From NCBI GenBank assembly GCA_963803875.1, contig CAWDOA010000007.1:1-64000 (forward strand): DNA of 64,000 nucleotides, written 5' to 3'. This document shows positions 36,955 to 46,742 of the stretch, piece by piece. The number at the start of each line of letters is the position of its first letter. The stretch's first letter is position 1. Source of the DNA: JABDIY01 sp963803875. GTDB lineage: Bacteria; Actinomycetota; Acidimicrobiia; Acidimicrobiales; SZUA-35. The position numbers and the translations under genes were made by a program. Under the pieces are notes generated by a model. That model made no database searches. It was not told the DNA's origin and was given only the letters and a program-made list of their open reading frames with translations.

Positions 36955-36976
36955 TCGAGTGACATGAGTCACTCGA
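36955..36976. promoter_or_regulatory. Perfect inverted repeat in the sigma factor / nadD intergenic region
   Basis: TCGAGTGAC and GTCACTCGA, 9 bp each, with spacer ATGA. It lies in the 271-bp divergent gap, about 200 bp from the sigma start and 54 bp from nadD. Could be an operator or a small hairpin; nothing else in the gap is recognisable. Confidence 0.5.
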
Positions 36977-37029
36977 GGGTGCCTTTCACTGCCCAATGAG
37001 CTAGTGCTTGTTCGAGATATCGCACCGAG

Positions 37030-37662
37030 ATGCCTTCCGACCCTCCTTCCACCCTGGCTCGAACACGGAGAATAGGTCTGTTCGGTGGGACGTTCGACCC
37101 ACCTCACATTGGGCATCTTCTTACTGGTCAGAACGTTGCAGAGGCCCGACGACACGACCAGATCTGGTTCGTTGTCGCCAACGATCCGTGGCAGAAAAGC
37201 AGCGACCGGGTTGTCAGCCCGGCAGCGCTTCGGTTTTCTATGGTGGCTCACGCGTGTTATTGGTCACGTCATCCACTTTTTGTACTCAAGGCCAGCGAAA
37301 TCGAGATACGCGCCGGTGGGCCCAGCTACACGGCCGACACGCTTCGGGCCCTTGGCGCTTCATACCCCGACACCGAGTTCGAGGTGATCATCGGAAGCGA
37401 CGCCGCCAAATCCCTCCACACCTGGTACGACGCGTCCTGGTTGGCGGAGAACGCTCATTTTGTGGTCGTTCAGCGGGGCGGGCATCTGGCAGATCCTTCG
37501 CCCGGCTTCAACGTGAGCGTCGTCGATGCGCCGTTGATCGAGTTGTCGAGCACGCAGATCCGTAGCCGAGTCCGCTCCGCCCTACCGGTTGGCTCCATGG
37601 TTCCGCCCCCCGTCGAGGCACTGCTCAACGCCCATGCCCTCTACCGGGATGCACCACGATGA
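37030..37662 (+). CDS. nadD: Nicotinate-nucleotide adenylyltransferase
   Basis: Makes deamido-NAD from nicotinate mononucleotide and ATP. Nucleotidyltransferase motif GGTFDPPHIGHL (T/HxGH type) near residue 20, and the late SSTQIRSRVR motif. 210 residues. ATG at 37030. Its stop overlaps the next start by ATGA. Confidence 0.95.
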   Translation: MPSDPPSTLARTRRIGLFGGTFDPPHIGHLLTGQNVAEARRHDQIWFVVANDPWQKSSDRVVSPAALRFSMVAHACYWSRHPLFVLKASEIEIRAGGPSYTADTLRALGASYPDTEFEVIIGSDAAKSLHTWYDASWLAENAHFVVVQRGGHLADPSPGFNVSVVDAPLIELSSTQIRSRVRSALPVGSMVPPPVEALLNAHALYRDAPR

Positions 37663-38747
37663 GCGCCCGCCCGAAAGCGAGCCGGGTCTTCGTTGCTGTC
37701 GAGTTCTTGCTGTTTCTCGCAATTCCGCTCTTGGCGTACCTTGGGTTTCGAACCCTGCTCGACACGCGGACCGGAACCTTCATCGAGGATCCCGGCCCCG
37801 AGTCCCCCGGATGGGTTGCGCTGGTTGATCCGTCCCCGGTTGTCGGCGTGGTCGAAATGGATGGACCGGAGATCACCGGTGTCGCAGTTGTCGTGGGCAT
37901 CGGCCAGACGGCACGGGGTGGAGCGGTCGTGTTGATACCGGCGGAGCTGGAGAGCGATTCCGGTCAGGCCTTGCATGCGCTCTCGCCAGAGGAGGCCATC
38001 GACGCCGTAGCAGACACTCTGGAACTCCGAATCCCAGAAGTCGAAACCGTCGATGCAGAACGCTGGACGGCGCTACTGGGAGAGACTGCGTATGCCCTCA
38101 ACAACCCCGATCCGGTCCCAGACTCGTCGGGTGCGCTGTTGTTCGAAGTCGGCGAGGTCGAAGTGAGCGGGGCGGCAACATCGGCGTTCTTGGGCCGAAC
38201 CGTCGACGGGGCAGATTCGCTGGCTGCCTTGGTTCGCCGGGAATTGTTCTGGAATGAGCTGCTGAGGAACCCCCCAACCCAAACAGATGATCCACTCAGT
38301 CGGACTATTGCTTCTCTCTCCGGCGGCCCTCACGAGGTGGTGGTCCTGCCGTTGGAACGGGGCAATGGTGGCGTGCCGATTGCCAGCGTCGATCGGACTG
38401 AGGCCTTGATTCGCCGGATTGTCGCGTTCCCGGCCGGCAATAGTGTCGGCGGCCGGTTCCGGCTCCAGATCGAGGATCGTACCGGCGAGGCCGATCTCGA
38501 CGCTGCGGCTCGATCTATGGGCCGCCTCGGCGTAGAGGTGGTTTCGATTTCGAATGGCGCAGTTTTCGACAACGACCGGACTGCGATCCGGATCGACGTC
38601 GAATCGAACGACGCCGACACACTCGCTGACGCCTTTCCCGGCATTCCCATCGTGGGTTCGAATGCGCAACGTTCGGGAGATCCGATCGTGCTGCAACTGG
38701 GCGCTGACCATCGAGCTGTGCTCGAGGCGTGGGAGTCGGACGCCTAG
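37659..38747 (+). CDS. Membrane-anchored extracytoplasmic protein, possibly LytR C-terminal-domain like
   Basis: 362 residues. One N-terminal membrane helix (FVAVEFLLFLAIPLLAYLGF), then a predicted outside region with no catalytic LCP motifs that I can see. The late part (about 270-360) has alternating strands (VEVVSISNGAVF, IPIVGSNAQR) like LytR_C domains, which often lie beside nadD/rsfS in actinobacteria. Coupled to nadD by ATGA. Function not assigned. Confidence 0.65.
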   Translation: MSARPKASRVFVAVEFLLFLAIPLLAYLGFRTLLDTRTGTFIEDPGPESPGWVALVDPSPVVGVVEMDGPEITGVAVVVGIGQTARGGAVVLIPAELESDSGQALHALSPEEAIDAVADTLELRIPEVETVDAERWTALLGETAYALNNPDPVPDSSGALLFEVGEVEVSGAATSAFLGRTVDGADSLAALVRRELFWNELLRNPPTQTDDPLSRTIASLSGGPHEVVVLPLERGNGGVPIASVDRTEALIRRIVAFPAGNSVGGRFRLQIEDRTGEADLDAAARSMGRLGVEVVSISNGAVFDNDRTAIRIDVESNDADTLADAFPGIPIVGSNAQRSGDPIVLQLGADHRAVLEAWESDA

Positions 38748-38758
38748 AACCGAACAGT

Positions 38759-39184
38759 TCAGGCAGACTGGTGTTCGAAGCGTGGAACGTCGGACCACAA
38801 CCGTTCAAGGTTGTAGTAGTCACGAGCCACCTGGTCGAACACATGCACGACGAAGCCACCGAAGTCCATCAAGACCCACGAAAGCGAGTCCAGACCCTCG
38901 ATTCGTATGGGTTTGATCCCGGCCATGGCCCTCAGTTCCCGCTCGATGTTCTCGGCGATCGCACGCACCTGACGAGGGTTTGATCCGCTCGTGACCACAA
39001 AGAAGTCGGTGATGCCCAATACTTCGCCGACGAAAAAGGCTTGGGTGTCTGCGGCCTTGCGGTCAGCCGCAGCGTCGATGGCGATACTGACCTGGTCCCG
39101 GATTTCTTGTTCGGAGCGACGTCGTTCTTCGGTTGGATCTATCAGAGCATTCTCCAGGAGCTGTTCTGCGCTGGTGCTTCGCAG
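38759..39184 (-). CDS. rsfS: Ribosomal silencing factor RsfS (start unclear)
   Basis: Binds L14 and blocks subunit joining during starvation. Conserved stretches: LGITDFFVVTSGSN, RQVRAIAENIE, WVLMDFGGFVVHVF and YYNLERLW. The coding signal continues upstream through DQVSIAIDAAADRKAADTQ, but the only ATG/GTG/TTG in that frame is the TTG at 39019, too late. A CTG at 39184 or an undetected frameshift (a GTG at about 39203 in another frame) could provide the start. Convergent with the preceding gene by 11 bp. Confidence 0.85.
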   Translation of the reverse strand: MRSTSAEQLLENALIDPTEERRRSEQEIRDQVSIAIDAAADRKAADTQAFFVGEVLGITDFFVVTSGSNPRQVRAIAENIERELRAMAGIKPIRIEGLDSLSWVLMDFGGFVVHVFDQVARDYYNLERLWSDVPRFEHQSA

Positions 39185-39285
39185 AGTACTTTTGTTGGCT
39201 CACCCGAAATGGTAGCCAGAATCGTGCGCGTCTGTCCCGAGCGATCGTGTGACACGACAGCGTCCACAGGGCAGACGATGAACAG

Positions 39286-39358
39286 TGGAGCTTAGGAGAA
39301 TTGAACTCCTGACCTCTTCCATGCCATGGAAGCGCTCTACCAACTGAGCTAAAGCCCC
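39286..39358 (-). tRNA. tRNA-Ala (anticodon GGC)
   Basis: Minus-strand cloverleaf: acceptor GGGGCTT pairs with AAGCTCC (one G-T), the anticodon loop ATGGCAT gives GGC, T-arm GGAGTTCAATTCTCC, discriminator A. The CCA end is not encoded. Confidence 0.96.
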
Positions 39359-39493
39359 AGCCCTCTTCAAGAGGTTGGAGCCAAGACTTTAGCGGCCAAT
39401 GAATCCATCCGCACAGTGGTTCATCGCAGGAGTCGCGCGCCGGCGGTCGTGAGATACTTCTAATGAACAGTTCGGCAGCGCCGATAGTCGCTT

Positions 39494-40979
39494 GTGAACA
39501 CGAATTCAGCCGCCCAGGCCCAACGCGAGCCGGTCCACGGGCCAGGAGATTCTCCGACCGAGTCCATGCAGCGCTGGTCCAGCGCCGATGACTTGCTCGT
39601 TTGGACCGTGTCCCGCATCGATGGTGGGCGTCGTCACGGAGACGAACGCGACTGCCATGTTGTTTACGGGCTGAGCACAGGCCATTTCGTCGAGCAAACC
39701 CGCAAGTTCAGAGCCTCGGCCGAACAGTGTATCGAGACGCTCAAGCGGGGTAAGCGGGCGGGTACGACCCAACGCAAGATCGCATTGGACACGATCGTTG
39801 CAATCCGGTCCGATGCACGTTCCGGGCGCCTGCAGATTCGAACCTTGAACGGCACGCACCAGCTCGACCCGGTGAGCCTACGACGAAGCCGAAGTACTCC
39901 GCGAGATCGCCATCGAACTCGAACTTCGTATGCCACCGGGCGGCGCGGAATTCGTACCTGTTGGTTTGACACACGTAGGGAACGCGGCCGAAGACGGTGA
40001 TACCGCAGAACAGCGTCGTGCGCTCGCTTCGCTCGAGAATGCCAGGGCCGAGGACATTCCCGACAACTACCGCGAGCCGCAGTATCACCAGCAACCGGCC
40101 GCAACTACCGATGTTCCGGCTGAGATCGATTCGCAGACACAACCACAGGACCATCTCTCCGACGAAGAGCTGGAACGGCTGGGAGCGTCGCTAGCGGTCG
40201 AGATCGAATCCGGACCAGGTCCGAACTCCCCGCCGACATCAACGTGGTCGGTGGCGTAGAAATCACCTACGACCCGGCGCCGGTCTCCGAAACCACGCCG
40301 ACGGATGCCCCAATCTCGACGCGCCCAGTCGGCTCCACCGACTGAGGCTGCAAAGATTGCGGCAGCTTCGACGGAACCGGCCGCGTGGGCGGCAGCCCCG
40401 CCGGCCGGGGATGACACGCCGATCTACATGTCTGAGCAGCCCGAGGCCGAGATGCCCGACACCGCTCCGCAGGACGCCGACGTCGAATCCCATGATGTCG
40501 GCGACCACAACATCTATGAGCGATTCGGGCGACTTCAGCACCGAGCGCTCCGTCACCAGATCGAGACGGGATCTCCGCTCCCTGAACCGACCGACACTTC
40601 ACCGAGCGCCGTCTTCGCTGCGCCGACTGACGCTGCCGACGCAGACGAGGCAGTACACACCGCCCCTGCTGCGGAGCCCACCACCGACGAACCGATGGAA
40701 GATCGCCGCAAGGTTGATGACCCGAACTTCCCTTCCATCTTCGATCGTCGGGGAGGCGGCCCAGCCCCTCGTCGATCGGGCTTCCCCCGCTTCGGGGACG
40801 ACCTTCCGGTCGACCATTCCGTGGGCCATGACATCCCGTCGATCGGCGCGGACGAGGGCGAGGACTCCGAGCATTCCGGCGAGCCGTCGGCAATCTCGAC
40901 ACCTGCGGAACCCGCCGCTGAAGACATGGGTGAAGCCGTCGGATTCAATCCCGACTTCGACGTCAACCCATTCCGCTAA
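39494..40979 (+). CDS. Unrecognised protein with PH-like N-terminus and acidic disordered tail, multiply frameshifted
   Basis: Three consecutive frames carry coherent coding: 39494 to about 39880 (VDD-like start, LLVWTVSRIDGG, LDTIVAIRSDARSGRLQIRTLNG), 39890 to about 40215 (AYDEAEVLREIAIELELRMPPGG and onwards), and 40305-40979 (Pro/Glu/Asp-rich, VGFNPDFDVNPFR end). A short fourth piece (EITYDPAPVSETTP) bridges about 40216-40345. Joined, this gives about 490 residues with a small beta-rich N-terminal domain and a long disordered acidic tail. Sequencing indels or a true pseudogene; no family recognised. Confidence 0.5.
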
Positions 40980-41031
40980 TTCGCCGAACTTCGGTGGAGG
41001 GCCGACTCATGGCCCGGCATGATGTCCAGCG

Positions 41032-41853
41032 ATGGAACATCTTCACAGCGGCATTCCGGTCGACAATGTAACGTTCGAGCAAATACTCGATCTTGAACAC
41101 CACGGTCCCGACACCTATGTCGGAATCGCTCCGGAGTACCCGTGGGGGCGGATCTTTGGTGGACAGGTGATCGCTCAGGCGTTGCGCGCGGCCATGTTCA
41201 CCGTCGATGAAACTCACTCTCCTCATTCATTGCATGCGTACTTCATTCGGGGCGGTTCCCATACAGAGCCCATCCGTTTTGAAGTCGACCGGCTTCGTAA
41301 CGGACGGAGCTTCGTGGCTCGCAGCGTCATCGCCAGGCAGAGCAGTGGAGCCATCCTGCACTTGTCGGCGTCGTTTCAAGTGGGAGAGCCAGCTGCTGCG
41401 GACGTGAGCCCGGTGGCAATGCCCGCTGCAGGCGATCCCACCTCGGTCCCCGATGACGGCTGGGGAAATCTTGCCGAACGGAGAAAGGTCTTCAACGAGG
41501 ATGGGAGGGTGCTCACCTGGATTCGCATGGCCCGAACCCCCAAGATCGAGGATCAACGGATCGCAGCATGCGCGTTGGCGTACATCTCCGACACCGTGAT
41601 GAGTGAACCGCCCCGGGCTATTCACCCTCGTCACGTGAGCCGGGCTGACTTCATCGAGAACTTCGTGGGTGCCAGCCTGGATCACGCAATGCACTTTCAT
41701 CGGCCTTGCGATCCAACGCAGTGGATCCTGTCCGACGCCGAGGCGCAGACATTGGTCAACTCCCGAGGTCTGACCGCTGGTCGGCTGTTTTCCGCTGATG
41801 GAACCCATGTGGCCACAATCTCGCAGGAGATCCTGATCCGCGAGAGAACCTGA
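41032..41853 (+). CDS. tesB: Acyl-CoA thioesterase II
   Basis: Hydrolyses acyl-CoA to fatty acid and CoA. Double-hotdog arrangement of 273 residues with GRIFGGQVIAQAL, SLHAYFIRGG and, in the second half, SRADFIENFVGASLDHAMHFHRP. The Asp/Thr/Gln catalytic set of TesB is consistent with ASLDHAMHFH and the late SRGLTAGRLF. ATG at 41032. Confidence 0.93.
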   Translation: MEHLHSGIPVDNVTFEQILDLEHHGPDTYVGIAPEYPWGRIFGGQVIAQALRAAMFTVDETHSPHSLHAYFIRGGSHTEPIRFEVDRLRNGRSFVARSVIARQSSGAILHLSASFQVGEPAAADVSPVAMPAAGDPTSVPDDGWGNLAERRKVFNEDGRVLTWIRMARTPKIEDQRIAACALAYISDTVMSEPPRAIHPRHVSRADFIENFVGASLDHAMHFHRPCDPTQWILSDAEAQTLVNSRGLTAGRLFSADGTHVATISQEILIRERT

Positions 41854-41928
41854 TCTGTTCGAGAAACGCTCGGAAGGTGATACTGCCGGCTCAAGGCGGT
41901 CGGTCGTCGGCCGATCATAGAAACATCA

Positions 41929-41950
41929 GAGGGCCGCATTTGCGACCCTC
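41929..41950. promoter_or_regulatory. Hairpin upstream of the GGDEF-EAL gene
   Basis: GAGGGCCGC and GCGACCCTC pair (one mismatch) around ATTT, 28 bp before the next ATG. It has no T-run, so it may be a 5'-UTR structure rather than a terminator. Not a known c-di-GMP riboswitch fold. Confidence 0.4.
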
Positions 41951-41977
41951 GCAGGTCCGTTTCCACTGGAGTTCTCG

Positions 41978-43363
41978 ATGGTGTTTCGCCGTTCAACCGA
42001 TGAAGTCCGAGAAGCAGAAGACGAGCTTCTCGCTGATCTCGTCGAGAACACAGATGGTCTGACCGGCCTTCCCGATCGCTGGCAACTCGAGGAGTGGATA
42101 TCTCACCAGCTGGTTCGAAACCGGCGCACCGGCGACCGATTCGGCATGTATTTGGTTTCGGTCGCCAACCTTGCCGAGATCAACAGCGGTTATGGTTCAG
42201 CCGTCGGTGACGAGGTCCTGCAGGCGGTTGCGGAGTCCTTGACGATGGCCGTCGGCGCTCGCGGCCAACTTGCTCGTTACTTGGGATCAGAGTTCGCTGT
42301 GGTCTGGCCGGGCATGTTCGGCGCAGATGAGATGGAACGAACCGCCGAAAACCTCATCGCCGCCCTGCCGCAGCAGGTGACCTTCGAGTCGTTCGTTGTT
42401 CCGGTCGAGGTTGCGGTCTCGGGTGTGCTCTCCGATCCGGATCTGAGCGAGCGGTTGCTGCTGGTTGATTCGGAAGCCGCGCTCGCTGAGGCCCGCACCC
42501 TGAAGTCGCGTCGGATCGTGGTTCGTGACGAGACCTACGGGGCACGGCGCAAGCCGGACGTCCTGGCGGTCCGTCTCCAGCGTGCATTCGACAACAACGA
42601 ATTCCAGCTCTACTACCAGCCGATCGTGTCGATGACCTCGGGAACCGTGGTCGGATTCGAGGCCGTCCTGAGATGGCTGTCGCCCGACGCAGGGCCAAAC
42701 GGGGCCGAACTCATCGCCCCCGGTGCATTCCTCGAAGCTCTGCGGGCCTCACCGATCGTTGTGCCTCTCCACGCTTGGGTACTTCGGCAGTGCACCCGAC
42801 ACACCAGCAACTGGTCACGACGACTCAACATCCCAAGTCTGTTCGGGTCCACCAACCTCGACGCCAGCTTCGTTCGAGATGAACGCTTCGTGAACGTCGT
42901 CCTCGATGCCATTCATGAATCCAATCTCCGCCCGACCCAGGTTCTGCTCGATGTGAATGGCCACACGGCCGGACCTCAACTCAATCTCTTGTGGCCCTCA
43001 CTCCAGCAGGTGAAGGCCGAAGGTGTGGGCATTGCACTAGAGGATTTCGGAGTCGGGTACGGATCTCCCGATCTGCTGCGGCGATGCCGGTTCGATGTCA
43101 TACGACTCCCACGCATTCTCGTGAAAGGACTTGGCCTCGCCGAAGAAGACCGGGTCATTGTCACCGCGCTGATTCGGATGGCTCACGACCTGGGTTGTTA
43201 TGTGATCGCCGAGGGTGTGGAAACCCCGGACCAGGCTCGCATTCTGCGGAATGCCGACTGCGATCTCGCTCAGGGCTTCCTATTCGGCAAACCCGCTCCC
43301 GACGGCCAGATCAGCCGCGATCTCGAGCTCATCTCGAAGCAGGCCAAGACCGCGTTGGAGTAA
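41978..43363 (+). CDS. Degenerate GGDEF-EAL domain protein
   Basis: 461 residues, no membrane segment. The GGDEF half (about 20-185) has LGSEF where GGDEF is expected. The EAL half (about 195-450) keeps YYQPIVS and IAEGVET, but has EAV for EAL, LDVNG where a second metal Glu is usual, and EDFG for DDFG. Catalysis looks unlikely in either half; binding of c-di-GMP or GTP as a receptor remains possible. It stands between tesB and the convergent dxs. Confidence 0.85.
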   Translation: MVFRRSTDEVREAEDELLADLVENTDGLTGLPDRWQLEEWISHQLVRNRRTGDRFGMYLVSVANLAEINSGYGSAVGDEVLQAVAESLTMAVGARGQLARYLGSEFAVVWPGMFGADEMERTAENLIAALPQQVTFESFVVPVEVAVSGVLSDPDLSERLLLVDSEAALAEARTLKSRRIVVRDETYGARRKPDVLAVRLQRAFDNNEFQLYYQPIVSMTSGTVVGFEAVLRWLSPDAGPNGAELIAPGAFLEALRASPIVVPLHAWVLRQCTRHTSNWSRRLNIPSLFGSTNLDASFVRDERFVNVVLDAIHESNLRPTQVLLDVNGHTAGPQLNLLWPSLQQVKAEGVGIALEDFGVGYGSPDLLRRCRFDVIRLPRILVKGLGLAEEDRVIVTALIRMAHDLGCYVIAEGVETPDQARILRNADCDLAQGFLFGKPAPDGQISRDLELISKQAKTALE

Positions 43364-43396
43364 GCCGCTCCTGGTTGACCGCTACCACCTGTGGGC

Positions 43397-45238
43397 TCAG
43401 GCCCGGGCCACCACGTCGCGAGCTGTCGATGCGAGCCCTTCGGCATCGAGCCCGAGCGTTGCGAGAATCGCGTCGGGCTTTGCATGGGGCAGATACCTGG
43501 TCGGGACGCCCAAGATCTGGACCGTGGTGCGGTCGCTGATCTGATCGGCGATAGCCGAACCGATTCCGCCCTCGCGATATCCGTCTTCGGCTGTGACCAC
43601 CAAACGATGTCCGGCAGCATTCTCGATCATCTCGGGGTCCAGGGGTCTAGCGGCCCGCGGATCCCAGACCGTTGCTTCGATCCCTTCCCGGGCAAGGATG
43701 TCGGCCGCGTCGATCGCGATGTTGAACATTTTGCCCACCCCGATGAAGCACACGTCGCCGTTGCCCGAGCGTCCCTTGCGGGCGGACAGGCCGCTCCCGA
43801 CCTCGGAGGGCTGACGCTGGATGGCGCTGGTCTTGGGCCATCGGATGCACACCGGACCCGCATCGAGTGTGTAGGCGTCGAACAGCATCTGCTTGAGCTC
43901 TTGGTAACTGCTCGGACAGAGGATCGTCATGTTGGGGACCTTCGACATCAAGACGAGGTCGAGCACCCCGTGGTGGGACGGTCCATCATCGCCAGTGATG
44001 CCGGCCCGATCAAGGCAGAAGATGACCGGCTGCCCATGTAGTCCAACATCGAGATTGACCTGATCGAAAGCTCTGGTGAGGAAGGTGCTGTACACCGCAA
44101 ACACCGGACGGAGGCCACCCATGGCGAGGCCGGTGGCGAAGGTGACCGCGTGCTGTTCGGCAATACCGACATCGAAGGTTCGATCCGGGAAGCGATCTCG
44201 GAACGGCAAGAGCCCAGTGCTGTCGGGCATGGCGGCCGTGATGGCCACGACGTCGTCGTAGGCATCACCCAATTCCACCATCGCTTTGCTGAACGCGTCG
44301 GTGTAGCTGCCAGGCTTCATCTCCGACGTGTCATGCATGTTCTTGACCGAGTCGTTCTCTGCCGGCGCATAGCCGCGCCCTTTCGTGGTGAGAACATGAA
44401 GCACAACCGGACCATCGAACTCGGCCGCATTGAGCAGTGCCTGTTCGAGAGAACAGATGTCGTGGCCGTCGAATGGGCCCATGTAGCGGACACCCAACTG
44501 CTCGAAAAATGCCTTCGGTTCGAACGCTTCTCGCACCGCAGCCTTCCAGGCGCGCAAGCCCGCGTAGGCAGCTGGTCCGACGAATGGAAGAGTTTCGGTG
44601 AATGACTCCAATTTGCGTTGTCGGGCCATGTAGATCGGGTTGGACCGGATCTTCACCAGCGAGTCCGAAAGCAATGAAACCGTGGGGGCATAGGACCGGC
44701 CGTTGTCGTTGAGAACGATGGTGACGTCGCTACTCGAGTGGCCGAGGTTGTTGAGTCCTTCGTACGCCATGCCCCCGGTCATGGACCCGTCGCCTATGAC
44801 CGCCACAACCCGTCGGTTCGCCCCGGCGGCCTTGAACGCAGCGGAGAGGCCATGCGCATAGCTGAGGGCGGTGCTGGCGTGGCTGTTCTCGATCCAGTCG
44901 TGTTCGGATTCCGAGCGGCTGGGATAGCCGCTCATTCCACCGGCCTGGCGAAGCTCGTCGAAACCCTTTCGACGTCCGGTCAACAGCTTGTGGACATAGG
45001 CCTGATGTCCGGTGTCCCACAAGATCACGTCGTCGGGGGAATGGAGGACACGGTGCAGCGCAATTGTGAGTTCAACCGCGCCCAGGTTTGAGCCGAGGTG
45101 GCCGCCGGTTCGGGTGACGGCATCGACGATGAACGTGCGGATCTCCTCGCTGAGCTCGTCCAACTGCTCATAGGTCAGCGCCCTGAGATCGGCCGGGTCG
45201 TTTATCTGGTCCAGAAGGGAGGCCGACGGATTCACCAC
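43397..45238 (-). CDS. dxs: 1-deoxy-D-xylulose-5-phosphate synthase
   Basis: First committed step of the MEP isoprenoid pathway: pyruvate plus glyceraldehyde 3-phosphate, TPP-dependent. Motifs: GHLGSNLGAVELT, VILWDTGHQAYVHK, the TPP motif GDGSMTGGMAYEGLNN with the closing NDN, and GIAEQHAVTFATGLA in the pyrimidine domain. 613 residues. Tandem GTG start at 45238 with Shine-Dalgarno GGAGG; the second GTG is equally possible. Confidence 0.96.
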   Translation of the reverse strand: MVNPSASLLDQINDPADLRALTYEQLDELSEEIRTFIVDAVTRTGGHLGSNLGAVELTIALHRVLHSPDDVILWDTGHQAYVHKLLTGRRKGFDELRQAGGMSGYPSRSESEHDWIENSHASTALSYAHGLSAAFKAAGANRRVVAVIGDGSMTGGMAYEGLNNLGHSSSDVTIVLNDNGRSYAPTVSLLSDSLVKIRSNPIYMARQRKLESFTETLPFVGPAAYAGLRAWKAAVREAFEPKAFFEQLGVRYMGPFDGHDICSLEQALLNAAEFDGPVVLHVLTTKGRGYAPAENDSVKNMHDTSEMKPGSYTDAFSKAMVELGDAYDDVVAITAAMPDSTGLLPFRDRFPDRTFDVGIAEQHAVTFATGLAMGGLRPVFAVYSTFLTRAFDQVNLDVGLHGQPVIFCLDRAGITGDDGPSHHGVLDLVLMSKVPNMTILCPSSYQELKQMLFDAYTLDAGPVCIRWPKTSAIQRQPSEVGSGLSARKGRSGNGDVCFIGVGKMFNIAIDAADILAREGIEATVWDPRAARPLDPEMIENAAGHRLVVTAEDGYREGGIGSAIADQISDRTTVQILGVPTRYLPHAKPDAILATLGLDAEGLASTARDVVARA

Positions 45239-45338
45239 CTCCCCAAGGTAGCAGTAGCGGCGATCAAGGGACTTCTCGGGTGGATGCGAACGATGCTGCG
45301 ATCCAGGATTCGTGCGGCGCCGGCTCTACTCTGAGCGT

Positions 45339-46742
45339 ATGTACACCTTGTTGCAGGCCGACGATGTGGAAGCCGTTCTCGCTGCCGGCATGGAGGCCGG
45401 GGCAGAGTTCGTCGAAATTTTCGTTGAAGACGTCGAGCGCCGTTCGGTCAATCTCGATGATCGACGGATCGAGAACCTCGCTTCCAGTCGCGATCGTGGC
45501 GTTGGCATCCGAGCAGTTGTCGCCGAACGAGTCGGGTTCGCTCATACCTCCGACCTCGGGAGGGACTCCCTCCTCAAGGCGGTGCAGACGGCCGCAGCTG
45601 CCGCAGTAGGAGGGCAGGAGACCAGCTCTCGAGCTGCCGAGCCGGGTGCAGAAACCCTCACCAGTCCGCAACCGGTGCAGATTCGACCCGCTGAGGTTGC
45701 GGCGGAGGACAAGGTTTCGCTGGTACAAGCCGCCGACGCGGCGGCCAGGGCGGTCGACGACGCAATCACCCAGGTGTCGGCACGCTACGCAGAGACTCGC
45801 CGTCGAATCCAAGTTGCAAACTCCGACGGAATCAGGTCCGAGGATGATCAAACCAGAACGATGTTCAGTGTCACCGCCGTCGCCACAGGTGACGCCGGGC
45901 AGCAAACAGGCTCGGAGACCGTCGGAAACTCGGTCGGGTTTGAACTGTTCGATCGGCACGATGTCGCCGAGCTCGCTGAGCGCGCGGCACGGCGAGCGCT
46001 GACAAAGGTGAATGCCCGGCCTGCCCCATCTGGCACGATGCCCGTGGTCATCGGCCCAGGTTCGGGTGGGGTGCTCTTCCACGAAGCCTGTGGTCACGGA
46101 CTCGAAGCTGATCTGGTGAAAAAGGGTGCATCCGCCTTCGCTGGCAAGGTCGGCGAGAAGGTGGCTTCTGAGCTCGTGACCATCGTGGACGACGGGACCA
46201 TGGCTGATGAATGGGGGCGATACGCAGTCGACGACGAGGGTCACCCAGCGGCGAGGAATGTCCTCATCGAGAATGGCGTGCTCAAGGAGTACATGTGGGA
46301 TGGCCTCAGGGGACGAGCCGAGGGACGACCGTCATCGGGTAACGGCCGTCGACAGAGCTATCGCCACCTCCCAATGGTGCGGATGACCAACACCTATCTT
46401 GCACCCGGTGATCAGTCGCCGGAGGAAATCATCGCCGGCGTCGACAACGGGGTGTACGTGGCCCGGTTGGGCGGAGGGCAGGTGAATACCTCCTCGGGTG
46501 ATTTCGTCTTCGGGATGACCGAGGCCTACATGATCAAGGACGGTCAAATCGATGAGCCGATCCGAGAAGGCCAGCTCATCGGCAATGGTCCCAAGGTGCT
46601 GCAGATGATCGACGCGGTCGGCAACGACTTCGAGATGGGTCCTCCCGGCACCTGTGGCAAAGACGGCCAAGGTGTTCCCGTTGGCGACGGCGTACCGACC
46701 CTACGGGTGACGGAACTGACCATCGGGGGCACGTCAGCGTGA
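45339..46742 (+). CDS. tldD: Metalloprotease TldD
   Basis: Catalytic half of the TldD/TldE heterodimer, which degrades unfolded peptides and matures some modified peptides. The zinc motif HEACGHGLEAD (HExxxH) lies at about residue 257. 467 residues from ATG 45339 (MYTLLQADDV); the track's earlier in-frame start adds basic residues without support. The stop overlaps the tldE GTG by 4 bp. Confidence 0.94.
   Translation: MYTLLQADDVEAVLAAGMEAGAEFVEIFVEDVERRSVNLDDRRIENLASSRDRGVGIRAVVAERVGFAHTSDLGRDSLLKAVQTAAAAAVGGQETSSRAAEPGAETLTSPQPVQIRPAEVAAEDKVSLVQAADAAARAVDDAITQVSARYAETRRRIQVANSDGIRSEDDQTRTMFSVTAVATGDAGQQTGSETVGNSVGFELFDRHDVAELAERAARRALTKVNARPAPSGTMPVVIGPGSGGVLFHEACGHGLEADLVKKGASAFAGKVGEKVASELVTIVDDGTMADEWGRYAVDDEGHPAARNVLIENGVLKEYMWDGLRGRAEGRPSSGNGRRQSYRHLPMVRMTNTYLAPGDQSPEEIIAGVDNGVYVARLGGGQVNTSSGDFVFGMTEAYMIKDGQIDEPIREGQLIGNGPKVLQMIDAVGNDFEMGPPGTCGKDGQGVPVGDGVPTLRVTELTIGGTSA

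Noticed and set aside
36751..37251. Minus-strand 166-codon frame over the sigma / nadD gap
   Set aside because: It overlaps the nadD coding sequence and the sigma start and has no conserved motif or ribosome site.
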